A stretch of 64,000 nucleotides of DNA, from positions 248,001 through 312,000 of the forward strand of contig JAYWVB010000021.1 of assembly GCA_039881045.1 (NCBI GenBank). Direction: 5' to 3'. This document shows, piece after piece, positions 1 to 9,323 of the stretch. A model generated the notes under the pieces. The model made no database searches. It was not told the DNA's origin and saw only the letters and a program-made list of their open reading frames with translations. Position 1 is the stretch's first letter; each line of letters starts with the position of its first letter. The position numbers and the translations under genes were made by a program. This stretch comes from Chaetomium olivaceum (lineage: Eukaryota > Ascomycota > Sordariomycetes > Sordariales > Chaetomiaceae).

Positions 1-402
1 ACCCGAGGTTTTACCGTCAACAACAACCCACAAATCACGACTGCACTTGTCCCTTTTCGCATCGCAGATCGCTTCTCATACTGTACATACATTGGCGATG
101 GAGATGCATCTTTGGCGCCAGGCCCATCTACTCTATTCGCGCGGCTATTTGGGGCTGGCGTCGAGGGTTAAGGCGAATCAACCGTGTCCAACCCTCAAAC
201 CTTTGACCGGGCTCATGCCATCGGATCGAAGTCATCGGCGGAAGAGCAAACACGATGAACGGTCAGTCACAGTACCTTGCGAAGATAAGACACACCGGTA
301 TGGTATAGTTTCGTTGATGATCTACACTATGGTTACCGGTAATGCGAGCTTAGCGCTTTCCATCTTCACCCACTCCATCCAGGAGCTCAAGGTTAGGGGT
401 CA

Positions 403-1355
403 TCAGGGGAGAGTTTCACCACGCCAGTCCAGGAAGGTTCCTGTCTGCTCCCAACTTTCCATAGGACCTTAACAATGCTAGCGATGCATTCATCCATAAC
501 TATCGTCCCAGGAACGGAAATCGGTCAGCCTCGTGGCGACGGCGTCTGGGTTCAGCGCTATGACAGCGATATTGTCGCCGTTCATCTGGAATCCTTTGGC
601 CAAAGTGACGGTGAGCATGTTCAGAGCAGCCTTCGACATACGGTACCCAAGTCTTCGCCCTTGCACACCGCGGTTAAAGAGGGATTAGAAACACTCAACA
701 CATGGAGTGAAAACCTCAGACCTACTCGCAATGGATCCAGCACTGGAGGATATGTTGACGATCATCCCTCTCGCTTTCTTTAGGTTCTGGTGGAAGTGTT
801 TTGAGACTAGGAATGGTCCCTAAGACGTTGTTCGTCAAAGAGACACCAGCGAAATAAGCGCAGTCTGACAGGTGCAGGACTCACCACGGCGTTGACCGCA
901 AACTTGTCCTTGAGAATCCAGGATGTGTGCCGGTACCAGTAGTCGGGCTCGGGTCCAATGCCTAAATATAGAGACCGAAGAGAGTCAGAACAAACAACGG
1001 CCCGGGGTGGTTCCAGCTCGCTCATCCGTACCGGCGACGTTCATGAGCATGTCGAGCGGGCCATTCCCGAAGCGCATTGCAGCGCCTAAGATTGTCTGCT
1101 CATCGGAAAGGTCGATCTCGAGGGTAGTGCATGGAATTGCTTCAATATAGAGCCGGGCGCAACATCACCCTTAGCAATCAACCATGTGGCAGGCCAGGGA
1201 TAATAAGTTTGGGCTCCAGACCTCTTGAACTGACGGGTCGTTCGCCTGCTGGGTTTGGAATCGCACCGATGCCACGATGCTCCAATTCTGACGGCCAACC
1301 CCGAGCCAAGTTGAGGCAAATCCCACGATTACACCTTAAGAAAATAGGAGGCATC
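403..1355 (-). pseudogene. Decayed short-chain dehydrogenase/reductase (SDR)
   Basis: Translated on the minus strand this is an SDR in pieces. In order: a Rossmann-type start (GFASTWLGVGR), strand and helix ending in LEIDLSDEQTILGAAMRF, the NNAG-like motif MLMNVAG, the segment HTSWILKDKFAVNAV, then GPFLVSKHFHQNLKKARG, IVNISSSAGS, the catalytic YRMSKAALN (YxxxK) and a C-terminal GTFLDWRGETLP. Two introns still look spliceable, at 962-1031 and 820-884 (GTGAGT donor), and joining across them restores frame. The gene is nevertheless broken: two in-frame stops (TAA, TGA) lie before the LEIDL strand, another lies before the YxxxK motif unless an unrecognised intron removes it, and the reading frame changes twice near the C terminus. 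No start codon in frame is convincing. Both upstream stops could come from C-to-T changes of CAA and CGA. The C-factor-like SDR subfamily is inferred. Confidence 0.72.
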
Positions 1356-2155
1356 AGGCGGTTGTCGATGTGCGGGAAAAGGTTGAGCGCAGCTCTTTTC
1401 CCTTGCTTTACAATTCCTTTCGCTCGGTTCCTTTTTCTTTTTTTTCTTTTTTTTTTTTTTTTTTTGGCCAGGGGTGCCGGGAGGACACGGATTGTCGAGT
1501 GTCAGGTCAATCGGGGCAAACTTCGTGGGGACAGAAATCGAAGTGTCTCATCGAGGGGAAGGTGGAAAAGAACCTAGAAGTACAACCGAGGGTTATGGGC
1601 CGATGTTTGAAGAGAGCCGCTACCTACCTACTTACCTACCTAGGTAGCTAGCTCACGTATTGCACGTACGATGGAAGTTAACAGTAGTTACTAGTGGGTG
1701 ACGTTGGTCGAAACGGGCGATGGGGCGAAAGTGAACGACACGGCTAAATCGATGCAAGCCGAGTTATAGGGTGGCCTTAGATATCCAATCTTCTTTCGCA
1801 AACCTAGACCCGTATCTGCTCTAACTGATCTCTGTTTGGTATTGAGTTCAAGATAGCTTAATCACTAGAGCTTTCCGGAACCAGGTGCCTATGTTAAGGC
1901 ACTTACTCGGTTATGGACTGTGCACTGAGGCGCGCATCCTGCCACCAGGGTGGGTGGATTGTTCAACGTAGAGTTAAGTTTATCAACGACAGAACCACGA
2001 AGAAAAACGGGACCAAAAATAATAAGATAGAGCAATGAAATTAATGAAATTGCAGGACAGCTGGTCTCCCAACCGAAAAGAGTGCAGAATATTAGTCAGG
2101 TTAGACTGCGTTCCCGTTAACTAAGACCTAACCGGAAAATCAAATTCGTCATCCC
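1356..2155. other. Intergenic, no gene seen
   Basis: No coding signal was recognised. It contains a run of 19 T residues at 1447-1465 and a short ACCT-repeat palindrome at about 1622-1650, a simple-sequence motif common between genes of filamentous fungi. Confidence 0.6.
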
Positions 2156-3752
2156 CTAGACCGAGCATGATCTACGGATGGATGCCATTATCTTCGCCGT
2201 ATCCAGGAGGTCCTGAGTTCCGTCGCCACGATCCTTGCAAATTTTCAGTGCGAGATCAAATATCGGAGCCGCCTGTGTACACTGCGCGCCTTGCAAAAAG
2301 TAGCTTCCAACATGTATTAGCGGAAAATTCACTCGAGCGGGGAGATGGTCACTTTTTGTGACCTCAGTCTTACCAGCCTGTTTCGTGTAGCAGCTTAACC
2401 AACTGCCGTGCCTTCTCCAGCGGTAGCCCCGACTCCGGCACAGCCGAGTCGTAGGTTTTGACCATGGTATGCATATGAGGCAACACCTGGTTGCGTCCGC
2501 TTGGGCGGAGGCCCCCCGGTTTGAGCCTAGCCTTGGTGGACTCCCAAAATCGATAGAGCAAGTCGATGGCGATCTGGTAATGTATGTGCTGCTCCTTGGG
2601 CGTCATCTTCTCCCTTACAACCTCTTGGACCAATCTGTTCCATCCAAGCGTTTTGGTTTCCGTGTTCCTACTTACGAGCGAGGTCTGCAAGAGTTCGGCG
2701 CGGATGTTGACGTACAGATCTCCGGAACCGGGATACAAACACAAGTGCCGAATCTCGTCTACCAGGGGTAGTCCGGTCATGGCCACGTCCTGCCGTAGAA
2801 TTCTTTCAGTCACGGCATCAGGATCCATGAACGCCATCACACGCATGAGGCAGAGCGCCCGCGGGGAGAAGGCCTCGAGCCTCCAAGCCGTGGAGACGGT
2901 GAAACGGTATTGCTCCCTGGGCGGGAGGACCTTGACTTTATTGAGTTCGCCGACCAGCGAACCTTTGGCGTGTCGGCCAAGATACTCCTCCATGGTCATA
3001 TGGCTCCTTCTAATTTGGGTGGCAATCTGGGAGATTGCTAAGGGGAGGTAGCCGAGGGTTTTAACCAGACTCAGAGCCTCGGGAAATGTTCCAACGCTGA
3101 CGTTTTCGGTTACCAGATTGTCGAGGAGCACCACGCATTCGCTACTAGTCATAGGCGGAAGATCAATCCCTTTCATGGCGAGATCAGTCTTGGCCAAAGG
3201 GTCGCGGGACGTTACCAGAATGGAACCATGGGTCGTGAGCGGCCAAAACTCGCTGACGATCTCGATATTGTCGGCGTTATCGAAGATGATCAGCCACTTG
3301 GCAAATTCGTGAACAGCCGCAGTGGTATTGGCGGACCGCGCCGCGGGCGGCGAGCGCTGCTGCTTGCGTGGGTCACAAAGCCACTGGAGTACCCTGTCGC
3401 GGATGACGACCATATCTCTTTCGTCGCTCTCGTCTATGAGCCCCAAGGCTTCAGCGATGGCGCAGAAGCCCTTATAAAGCTTGCCAACGTCACTGGCCTG
3501 GACCCAGAAGATGGCGTCAAACGCATTCGTCCTCTCGAGTGCGTACAAAGCTGTGGTCTGAGTCTTGCCGAGCCCTCCAAAACCGCAAAGCGCAAAGGAG
3601 CGGGAACGAGAAGGATGATTTTGGTTGAAACTCTCGGGGAGCAGTGCTGCGTCAATTTGCTCAATAATTCCATATCTGATCACAATGTTGGGGTTTCGGT
3701 TGATAGCAGCCCGGAGGTAGATGGGCATCCTAGGTGGTCTTCCCTCGGCCAT
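2156..3752 (-). CDS. NB-ARC NLR-like STAND ATPase with truncated TPR tail
   Basis: A nucleotide-binding switch protein of the fungal NLR class. These proteins act in non-self recognition and regulated cell death. Visible are Walker A GFGGLGKT (about residues 57-64), Walker B WLIIFDNAD (about 153-161), the sensor-like ILVTSRDP and the GxP-type LGYLPLAIS (about 233-241), followed by a winged-helix-like region. The first exon ends in a donor (GTAAGA). An intron at 2304-2373 joins it in frame to a second exon that encodes one TPR-like unit (AAPIFDLALKICKDRG) and stops soon after. The total is about 508 residues. Fungal NLRs normally carry an N-terminal effector domain and many repeats. Here only about 50 residues precede the P-loop and only one repeat follows, so the gene is either a minimal NLR or a truncated remnant. 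An open frame continues a little upstream to a possible acceptor, so an extra 5' exon is possible but none was identified. Confidence 0.75.
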
Positions 3753-4966
3753 GATGATGCTAGAGCTCGAAGAGGACAGACTGGATCCTAACGGAGTAAG
3801 TATTGTTGATGAGGCTATCTCAAGAAACAGTTGAATTAGCTATGCCTTCTAGCTGGAAGGAAGAAAAAGAAAGAAATGATTAGGCCACCTTCTGTCGAGT
3901 CAACATTTGACTCGGTGCTCGCCCAGTTTGCACCACGGTCCAGACACTTCGGGATGTTCGAGTCTGGACGTAGTTAGCAAACGCACTGTCTTGTTGCACC
4001 TAAGTCAGGCTTTACCCATGAGATCTGTGCCTTCTGGGCCGACTTTCGCCATCCTATCCGTTAGATTGGGTGTCCCTGAGATACCAGGCTTGTTGTGCCA
4101 GCTGAAGTGGCCGAATAGATTGCCGCCCGAAAAACGGCAGACTCCTGTTTATGGAGAGTTTTCCTAATGATTCATGGCAAACCGCACAGGAGGCACGGTC
4201 ACTGACGTGTTGGAGCGTTGTTCCATGACCCCGCTGGATCATGACCATTTAGCGATGATGAATTGAACCGACGACCGCCAGAGTGTATACTTATTCTTGG
4301 AAGAACGGGTGGTTGCGTCACGACAGGCAACCACCCCGCTTGAGGCCTACAACCTCTCCATAAATACCTGTCATACGAACAAGCCAACAACAGCATTTAG
4401 ATATAATTTCATTGGCTTGAGCCAAAGCTGCCAACTATCTTCCCTTCGATTGGACGCCCATCAAACCATCGATTCCAAACAGCCCGTCCTCGGATTTTGT
4501 TACTAGTAACCAGCGTCTCTCGAAGCTGGTATCTTCCGATATAGGTAGTCTGAAACGGTAAGTATCTTATAGAAGTGTGTAAATTACCTAATCAATCGTT
4601 TAATTATAGGCATGCAGGTAATAGAAGAGAATAGTTATTATATCATCAGCTGAATGATTATTTTAACACTTTTGTATTAGTTAGTTAAACAAATTATTTA
4701 CCCAAACAATAGAAGCGCCTTTCGAAAATAGATAGATACATGCCTAGAGAATTCCCTCTTTAGACTTCAAATTATTAGATTTGGGGGTCAATGGCCGGGA
4801 CAGGGGAAGGTCCCAGAGGCGGAATGTGCACCGGTTGGTTGATCTAATATGTTGGTGGAACTTGTGGTTACAACCGAAAGCCAGTGATATACATGTGCCC
4901 ACGCTAGTGGTACTACTATGAATGAGGAACATAACCAGGACACAGAACGCTGAAAGATTGAGCGAG
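3753..4966. other. Intergenic, no gene seen, partly AT-rich
   Basis: Upstream of the NLR-like gene. No N-terminal effector domain for that gene could be recognised on the minus strand. Positions about 4560-4745 are clearly AT-rich compared with the rest of the window and contain no long open frame. Confidence 0.5.
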
Positions 4967-4981
4967 TATTTACCTATCCAA
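4967..4981. repeat. Target-site duplication, left copy
   Basis: The 15-mer TATTTACCTATCCAA is repeated exactly at 5941-5955. The two copies flank the LINE fragment, as expected for target-primed reverse transcription. Confidence 0.85.
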
Positions 4982-5940
4982 TCTGGCCGACTTTGAGGGC
5001 CGGCTACAGAAGCAGGCCCTACAATCAGGGGCTGGGCCGGAGGCCGAGAGAATAACCACGGGGCATCTCATCACTGAGGCCTGCAATAAGGTCTACCGAA
5101 GGTTCAACAAGAGGAGGAAAACCCGAGGCCGGAGGCCCCGTCAGGGCCCGCAGAGCCCCACGCCCACTGAACTAGCCGCTAGTGTAGTGGCCCAGTGGGT
5201 TAACTACAAATGGAAGATCGGGGGGAAGGATAGGGGGTCGAATACCAAGGAGGTGGTCGAACTGGCCTGGCAGGCCCGGTGGGAACAACAGAGAGCTAGT
5301 CAACAAAGTACTACTCGACAGAGGGTATTAAACAGGAGGATAGCCGACGAAGACCCCCCAGCCCTCTTATTTACCGACAAAGCTCTGATGAGACACGAAG
5401 GTCTTACAAAGGCGCAGAGCTCCCTCCTTTCCCAGGCCCGTATCGGGGATATAGGCCTCCGGGACTACCTGTTCAGGGTGAAAGTCCCGGAGGTCCGTAC
5501 CCCCTATTGCGAGTGCGGGAGAGGCAGGGAGACAGTGGAGCACTTGGTGGTTTGGTGCCCCGACCCGCCGTTACAAAGGCCGTGGGACGGCAGAGAGATT
5601 CGGTCACATCGGGACCTACAAACCGTATTACGGGGAGTAGGTGCCCGGAGCAGAAGATTTGTTAGGAAGGTCCTTGGCTGGCTGATGGACTCTGGCCGGC
5701 TACTGGAGTATAGCCTAGCCAGAAGGCTGGAGCTAGAAACAGTGGATGGGGAGGGCTAGAGGGCACGGAGGCCGGCAAAGGGCCTCCTTTCTTTTGCAGT
5801 ATGACGGATTCATAGATTGTTGTCTCAAAGTGGTAGACAGAGGTTTTTATCCGGCCTATACGGTACGGTTCCCTTTGTAAATAGCAGTAGAAGGACCGGC
5901 GCGCCCCAGGGCATATCGGTGTAGGAAATAATAATCATAA
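4982..5940 (+). mobile_element. 5'-truncated Tad1-like LINE retrotransposon
   Basis: A 959-bp insertion between perfect 15-bp direct repeats. It starts inside an open frame that ends at 5759, is followed by about 180 bp of 3' sequence and finishes in an A/T-rich tail (AAATAATAATCATAA). The protein end matches the C-terminal part of fungal non-LTR elements: a stretch resembling LTKAQSSLLSQARIGDIGL, then the cysteine/histidine zinc knuckle in YCECGRGRETVEHLVVWC. The reverse transcriptase and endonuclease are absent, which is the usual result of incomplete reverse transcription. The clean duplication and undamaged frame suggest a fairly recent insertion. The clade (Tad1) is inferred from motif style. 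Confidence 0.85.
4983..5759 (+). pseudogene. LINE ORF2 C-terminal fragment (post-RNase H region)
   Basis: Open from the truncation point to a TAG at 5757-5759, about 258 codons with no internal start that would matter. It contains a basic linker (KRRKTRGRRPRQ), an alpha-helical region and the CCHC-like motif C-x-C-x8-H-x4-C near the end. No catalytic reverse-transcriptase motif is present, so no active enzyme can be made. Confidence 0.8.
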
Positions 5941-5955
5941 TATTTACCTATCCAA
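5941..5955. repeat. Target-site duplication, right copy
   Basis: Exact copy of the 15-mer at 4967-4981, immediately after the A/T-rich tail of the LINE fragment. Confidence 0.85.
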
Positions 5956-6470
5956 CTACTGGGGATAGGTAGTAGTCAGTCTACCACTGTATTCTGGTTG
6001 GTTGTAAGAATGAAGAAACTTTAGTATAACAGATTGTAAGTTGGGTACTAGTACCTAGGTACCTAAGTAATGTAATATGATTTTAAAAGGATTTGATATG
6101 TTGATTCCAGATTGCTAAATAACCGACAGTTGGCCGCAAACAGCTTCCAGCTGACTCTCCCCTAGGTCGATTTCAAAAGAGCAGCTCGGGTTCGGGCTGC
6201 GGCCCAAAGCTCGTTCCCTCATCGAAGTTGTTCAACTGCCCACTAACAGCGCAGCTATTATGATACCAAGGTAGTCAATCAAGCTTCTATCCTCCGAGGC
6301 CTTTCCGGCTTCAATATCCTGCCTCGCTAGGTCCTGTAAACGTAAATCCGTGACCCCAGACATACGTTGCCACCTAGGCAACTTAAGTTCATCACCCCAG
6401 CCCGGCTTGTCTCTCTCTAATCCGTCCATCCGCCACAAGGCGGCGACACTTCAATCAAGGTAATCCTCCT
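5956..6470. other. Intergenic; probable 3' UTR of the downstream minus-strand gene
   Basis: No coding signal was recognised. Small palindromes such as GTACCTAGGTAC (about 6051-6062) are present. Confidence 0.5.
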
Positions 6471-7994
6471 CTACAGATCGCAAGGATCGCGCCCATACCG
6501 AACTTCCAACATCGCCCGTCCATGCAGCAGCCGATAAGCAATCTGCGCCTGGCAGCGGAAGCTCCCAAACCGAAACTCGACCACCACAAACCTCTGCACC
6601 CCGGCGGCCGTAACCCGATTCTCAGTCCCCACGACGACAACCCCATCCATCTCAAACACAAAATTCACCCGAAACTCCGCCAACAACGCATCCACAATCA
6701 CCACGTCCGCCGGGCCCGCCACACGCACCACACGGGTGCACTCGCGCGGCAGCGACGACTCGGCCACGCGCGTACGGTTGCGCTCCACAACCACACTCTG
6801 CCTGCCCACCACAAACGGCGCCGCCGGAATGGCACCTGCACCGCCGTCACCGCGGCCGTACAGCGCCCAAAACCGCCTCGCCGCGGCCTCCTCGAAAAAA
6901 ACCAGCTTCGCCGCCGCGGTCCGCCACCCCTGCGTCTGATCCGGCGGCGCCATCACCGTGCAGTACACCCGCCCGATCCCGCGGACCGCCGCGAGCAGGG
7001 TGGTCACGGTGGCGTCCGCCGGCAGGCCGCGCAGCCAGAAACTGCAGCTGCGCTCCTCGGGGATCGGCGCCGACAGGTTGCGCGGGTTGGTGATGTCGCC
7101 GCGGTAGTTGTTGGACACGCCCGCTTCGCGGAGGTCGCGGCGGGGCGCGCGCGGCGCGTGGAGCAGGTCGGCGTCGGTGACTTGTTGCATGCGGGAGGGC
7201 GCGAGGGTGGTGGTGGTGGTGGTGGTGGTGGTGGTGGTGGTGGGGTTGGGGTTGGGGTTGAGGGTGGTTGTTGGGGGTGGGACTCGGATGGCGGTGTTGG
7301 CTCTGGTGGTGTTGGCTCTGGTGGCGACGTTGGCGACGTTGGCTCGGGCGAATGGGGTGGGAGCCGTGATGGGGGTCCGGAGGGTAGTCGAGATGGGAGC
7401 TGGGATGGGAGCCGGAATGGTGGCCGGGGTGGTGGCCAAGCAATTTGTGGCCGGGTAGCTGGTCACCGGGCGGGAGTTGATCGCCGGGTAGCTGATGGCC
7501 GGGTGATAGTTGGTCGCCGGATGGTAGTTGGCGGCCGGATGGTCGGTACCCGGGTTATAGCTGGTGACCGAGCGATAGTAGGTGGCTAAGCGGTGGTTGG
7601 TAGCCGGGTTGGCCTGCCATATAGGGGTCAAGGCCATGCCGGGCTCGTAAGCTCGACGGAAGTTGTTGGGGATTGGGTTATGGATTCCACTGTCTGCATT
7701 ACGGAATCGGTCAGCCTTCCCGTCTTGGATTACATCGGTAGTTAATGAGTGACGCCTACCACCAACGCCGACCTCCCGGGTTGCCGTCGACGACAGCCTC
7801 CTTGCGGGACCGAAAGCGCCATTTGGCCCAAACCACCGGCTGCCCCTCCCTTGTTGTTCGGCCGTGTAGGAGGAGATGCTGCGAAGGGCAGCTCGATTAC
7901 CGGGCAAGCTGCCGCCAAGAATATTGCGGTAATTGATATTGATTTCCCATTGCGCCGGCCGGATAGGATTCTGGTTGAAGTTGCTGCCCGCCAT
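6471..7994 (-). CDS. RRM-like domain protein with Pro/Thr/Asn-rich repeats, function unknown
   Basis: A 507-residue protein in one exon. Roughly the first 125 residues are polar and low in structure. Residues about 130-190 hold short degenerate repeats built on Y-x-P-A-x-N (NYHPATNYHPAISYPAIN). Then comes a Thr/Ala/Pro-rich stretch with a run of about 12 Thr. The C-terminal 200 residues look folded: a segment beginning CSFWLRGLPADATVTTLL and continuing to VYCTVM and AAAKLVFFEEAAARRFW has the strand-helix order of an RNA-recognition motif, followed by a second beta-rich part. The RNP aromatic residues are not canonical, so RNA binding is only inferred. The ATG at 7992-7994 is the first in the frame. 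Confidence 0.65.
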   Translation of the reverse strand: MAGSNFNQNPIRPAQWEININYRNILGGSLPGNRAALRSISSYTAEQQGRGSRWFGPNGAFGPARRLSSTATREVGVGGRRHSLTTDVIQDGKADRFRNADSGIHNPIPNNFRRAYEPGMALTPIWQANPATNHRLATYYRSVTSYNPGTDHPAANYHPATNYHPAISYPAINSRPVTSYPATNCLATTPATIPAPIPAPISTTLRTPITAPTPFARANVANVATRANTTRANTAIRVPPPTTTLNPNPNPTTTTTTTTTTTTLAPSRMQQVTDADLLHAPRAPRRDLREAGVSNNYRGDITNPRNLSAPIPEERSCSFWLRGLPADATVTTLLAAVRGIGRVYCTVMAPPDQTQGWRTAAAKLVFFEEAAARRFWALYGRGDGGAGAIPAAPFVVGRQSVVVERNRTRVAESSLPRECTRVVRVAGPADVVIVDALLAEFRVNFVFEMDGVVVVGTENRVTAAGVQRFVVVEFRFGSFRCQAQIAYRLLHGRAMLEVRYGRDPCDL

Positions 7995-9323
7995 TGAACT
8001 TATTGTCGCTTCGATGACTTTGAAGATACCCTACAGACGAGCGACTGTCCTGGGATCCTTGAAGCAAAAACACGAGAAAAGAAAAGGTGAAAGAATGGAA
8101 GGTGCCCCTCGAAACTAGGCAGTGAATGGAGCGAAGGCCACTGATAGAAAGCGAAGGGTGAGATGGCTGATTTGATGATGTGTTATTCGTACGAATGAAT
8201 AACGAAATGTGGAAAGAAGGTCTAGGTGTGGAACAAGGCCCTGCTGCTTTTATTTACAGCTCAAGACCGCGTTAGGGCTAGGACAAAGTTGGGATAGAAG
8301 GACAAACAAATCTCGGAACATGACCTCTACTTTCTCACTGTTCATCACTCACTGGTCGGTGCCAGTTGCCTTTCCTCGGTCCCGGCAAGAAGCATAACAA
8401 ACTTGACAAAGAAATGTGAATTCTCAGATCTGTTTGGCCATCGATTTGACGTTTTTCAGTTCAAACTTCAAGTTCAAACTTCACAGGTTACCAAATGTTA
8501 CCAGGGGCCGAAAGGCTACGTTGTCGGGTTGTTCTATTACAGTGACTCATGCCGGCCGCGGTGATTCCGGTATTTTACCATTCCGGCTTCAACAAAGTCA
8601 CTAACCTGGCACTTAGAATACTGTGAGCTTTGAATGGTAATCTGGTGAATCTTGATTTGTGGCATTCAAGTTGTGGTGGCTGAGTGCAGCTGATGTCAAG
8701 TAGGGAAGACCAGAACAGGGGTAGGAGAGTCATGAACTCCTCGGAACCGTATAATCTTCAAATACAGCTAGCATCAACTTACTTAGAAGTTTAGCCTCTC
8801 TTTCGGATCGAGTCAAGGACTCTTTGGGGCTCTGGTTTATCGGTGACAGTGTAGTATGTTTTCCAATTATTTTGTCATTGGATTGGGGAAGAAATGCCAA
8901 GTTCCGGAACAAACTGAGGGGCAATTTGCTTTTAGTCAAACATACAAAGAATTGTTATGCTGATTTGGGTGAATCATGTTAGAGGTGTTGTCAATGAACA
9001 AACCAGGGGGACTGTGAAAACACATGACCCTAACCCTCCACTCCAACAGCCTCGATCGGTGGGTTACCCGATCGCCCCACCTGCACCCCAGCGCTGCATT
9101 GTTTACACCTGCAAGGCTGAACCTTGATCACTGGCATTACTGGCTCTTGGGGCAGGTCGGTGTCGTAGACCGCAGGTCCACGTCCACGTGTGCAGCCACA
9201 AAAGGTCGCGACTGACCGGCTGACCGCCTGAAGGCCTAAAGTTTGCGCACAGTGGTCAATCGCCGCTGGCCACCTAACTCTGTTCCAACAACACCTAGGT
9301 AGCAGCTAGTCGACAATGCCGTG
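7995..9323. other. Intergenic, divergent promoter region, no gene seen
   Basis: Separates the minus-strand RRM-like gene from HAUS6 on the plus strand. Several short open frames show no recognisable protein. A two-codon upstream ORF (ATG CCG TGA, 9315-9323) ends directly before the HAUS6 start. Confidence 0.5.

Noticed and set aside
47..783. Two plus-strand frames of 141 and 102 codons
   Set aside because: The second is antisense to the SDR pseudogene. The first has no recognisable protein and an unlikely composition.
1447..1465. T19 run as a retrotransposon tail
   Set aside because: No flanking duplication and no element sequence adjacent. Treated as simple sequence.
6522..7589. 355-codon plus-strand frame with Gly/Val-rich repeats
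   Set aside because: Antisense to the RRM-like gene. The repeats are the complement of the Thr/Pro/Asn codon runs.
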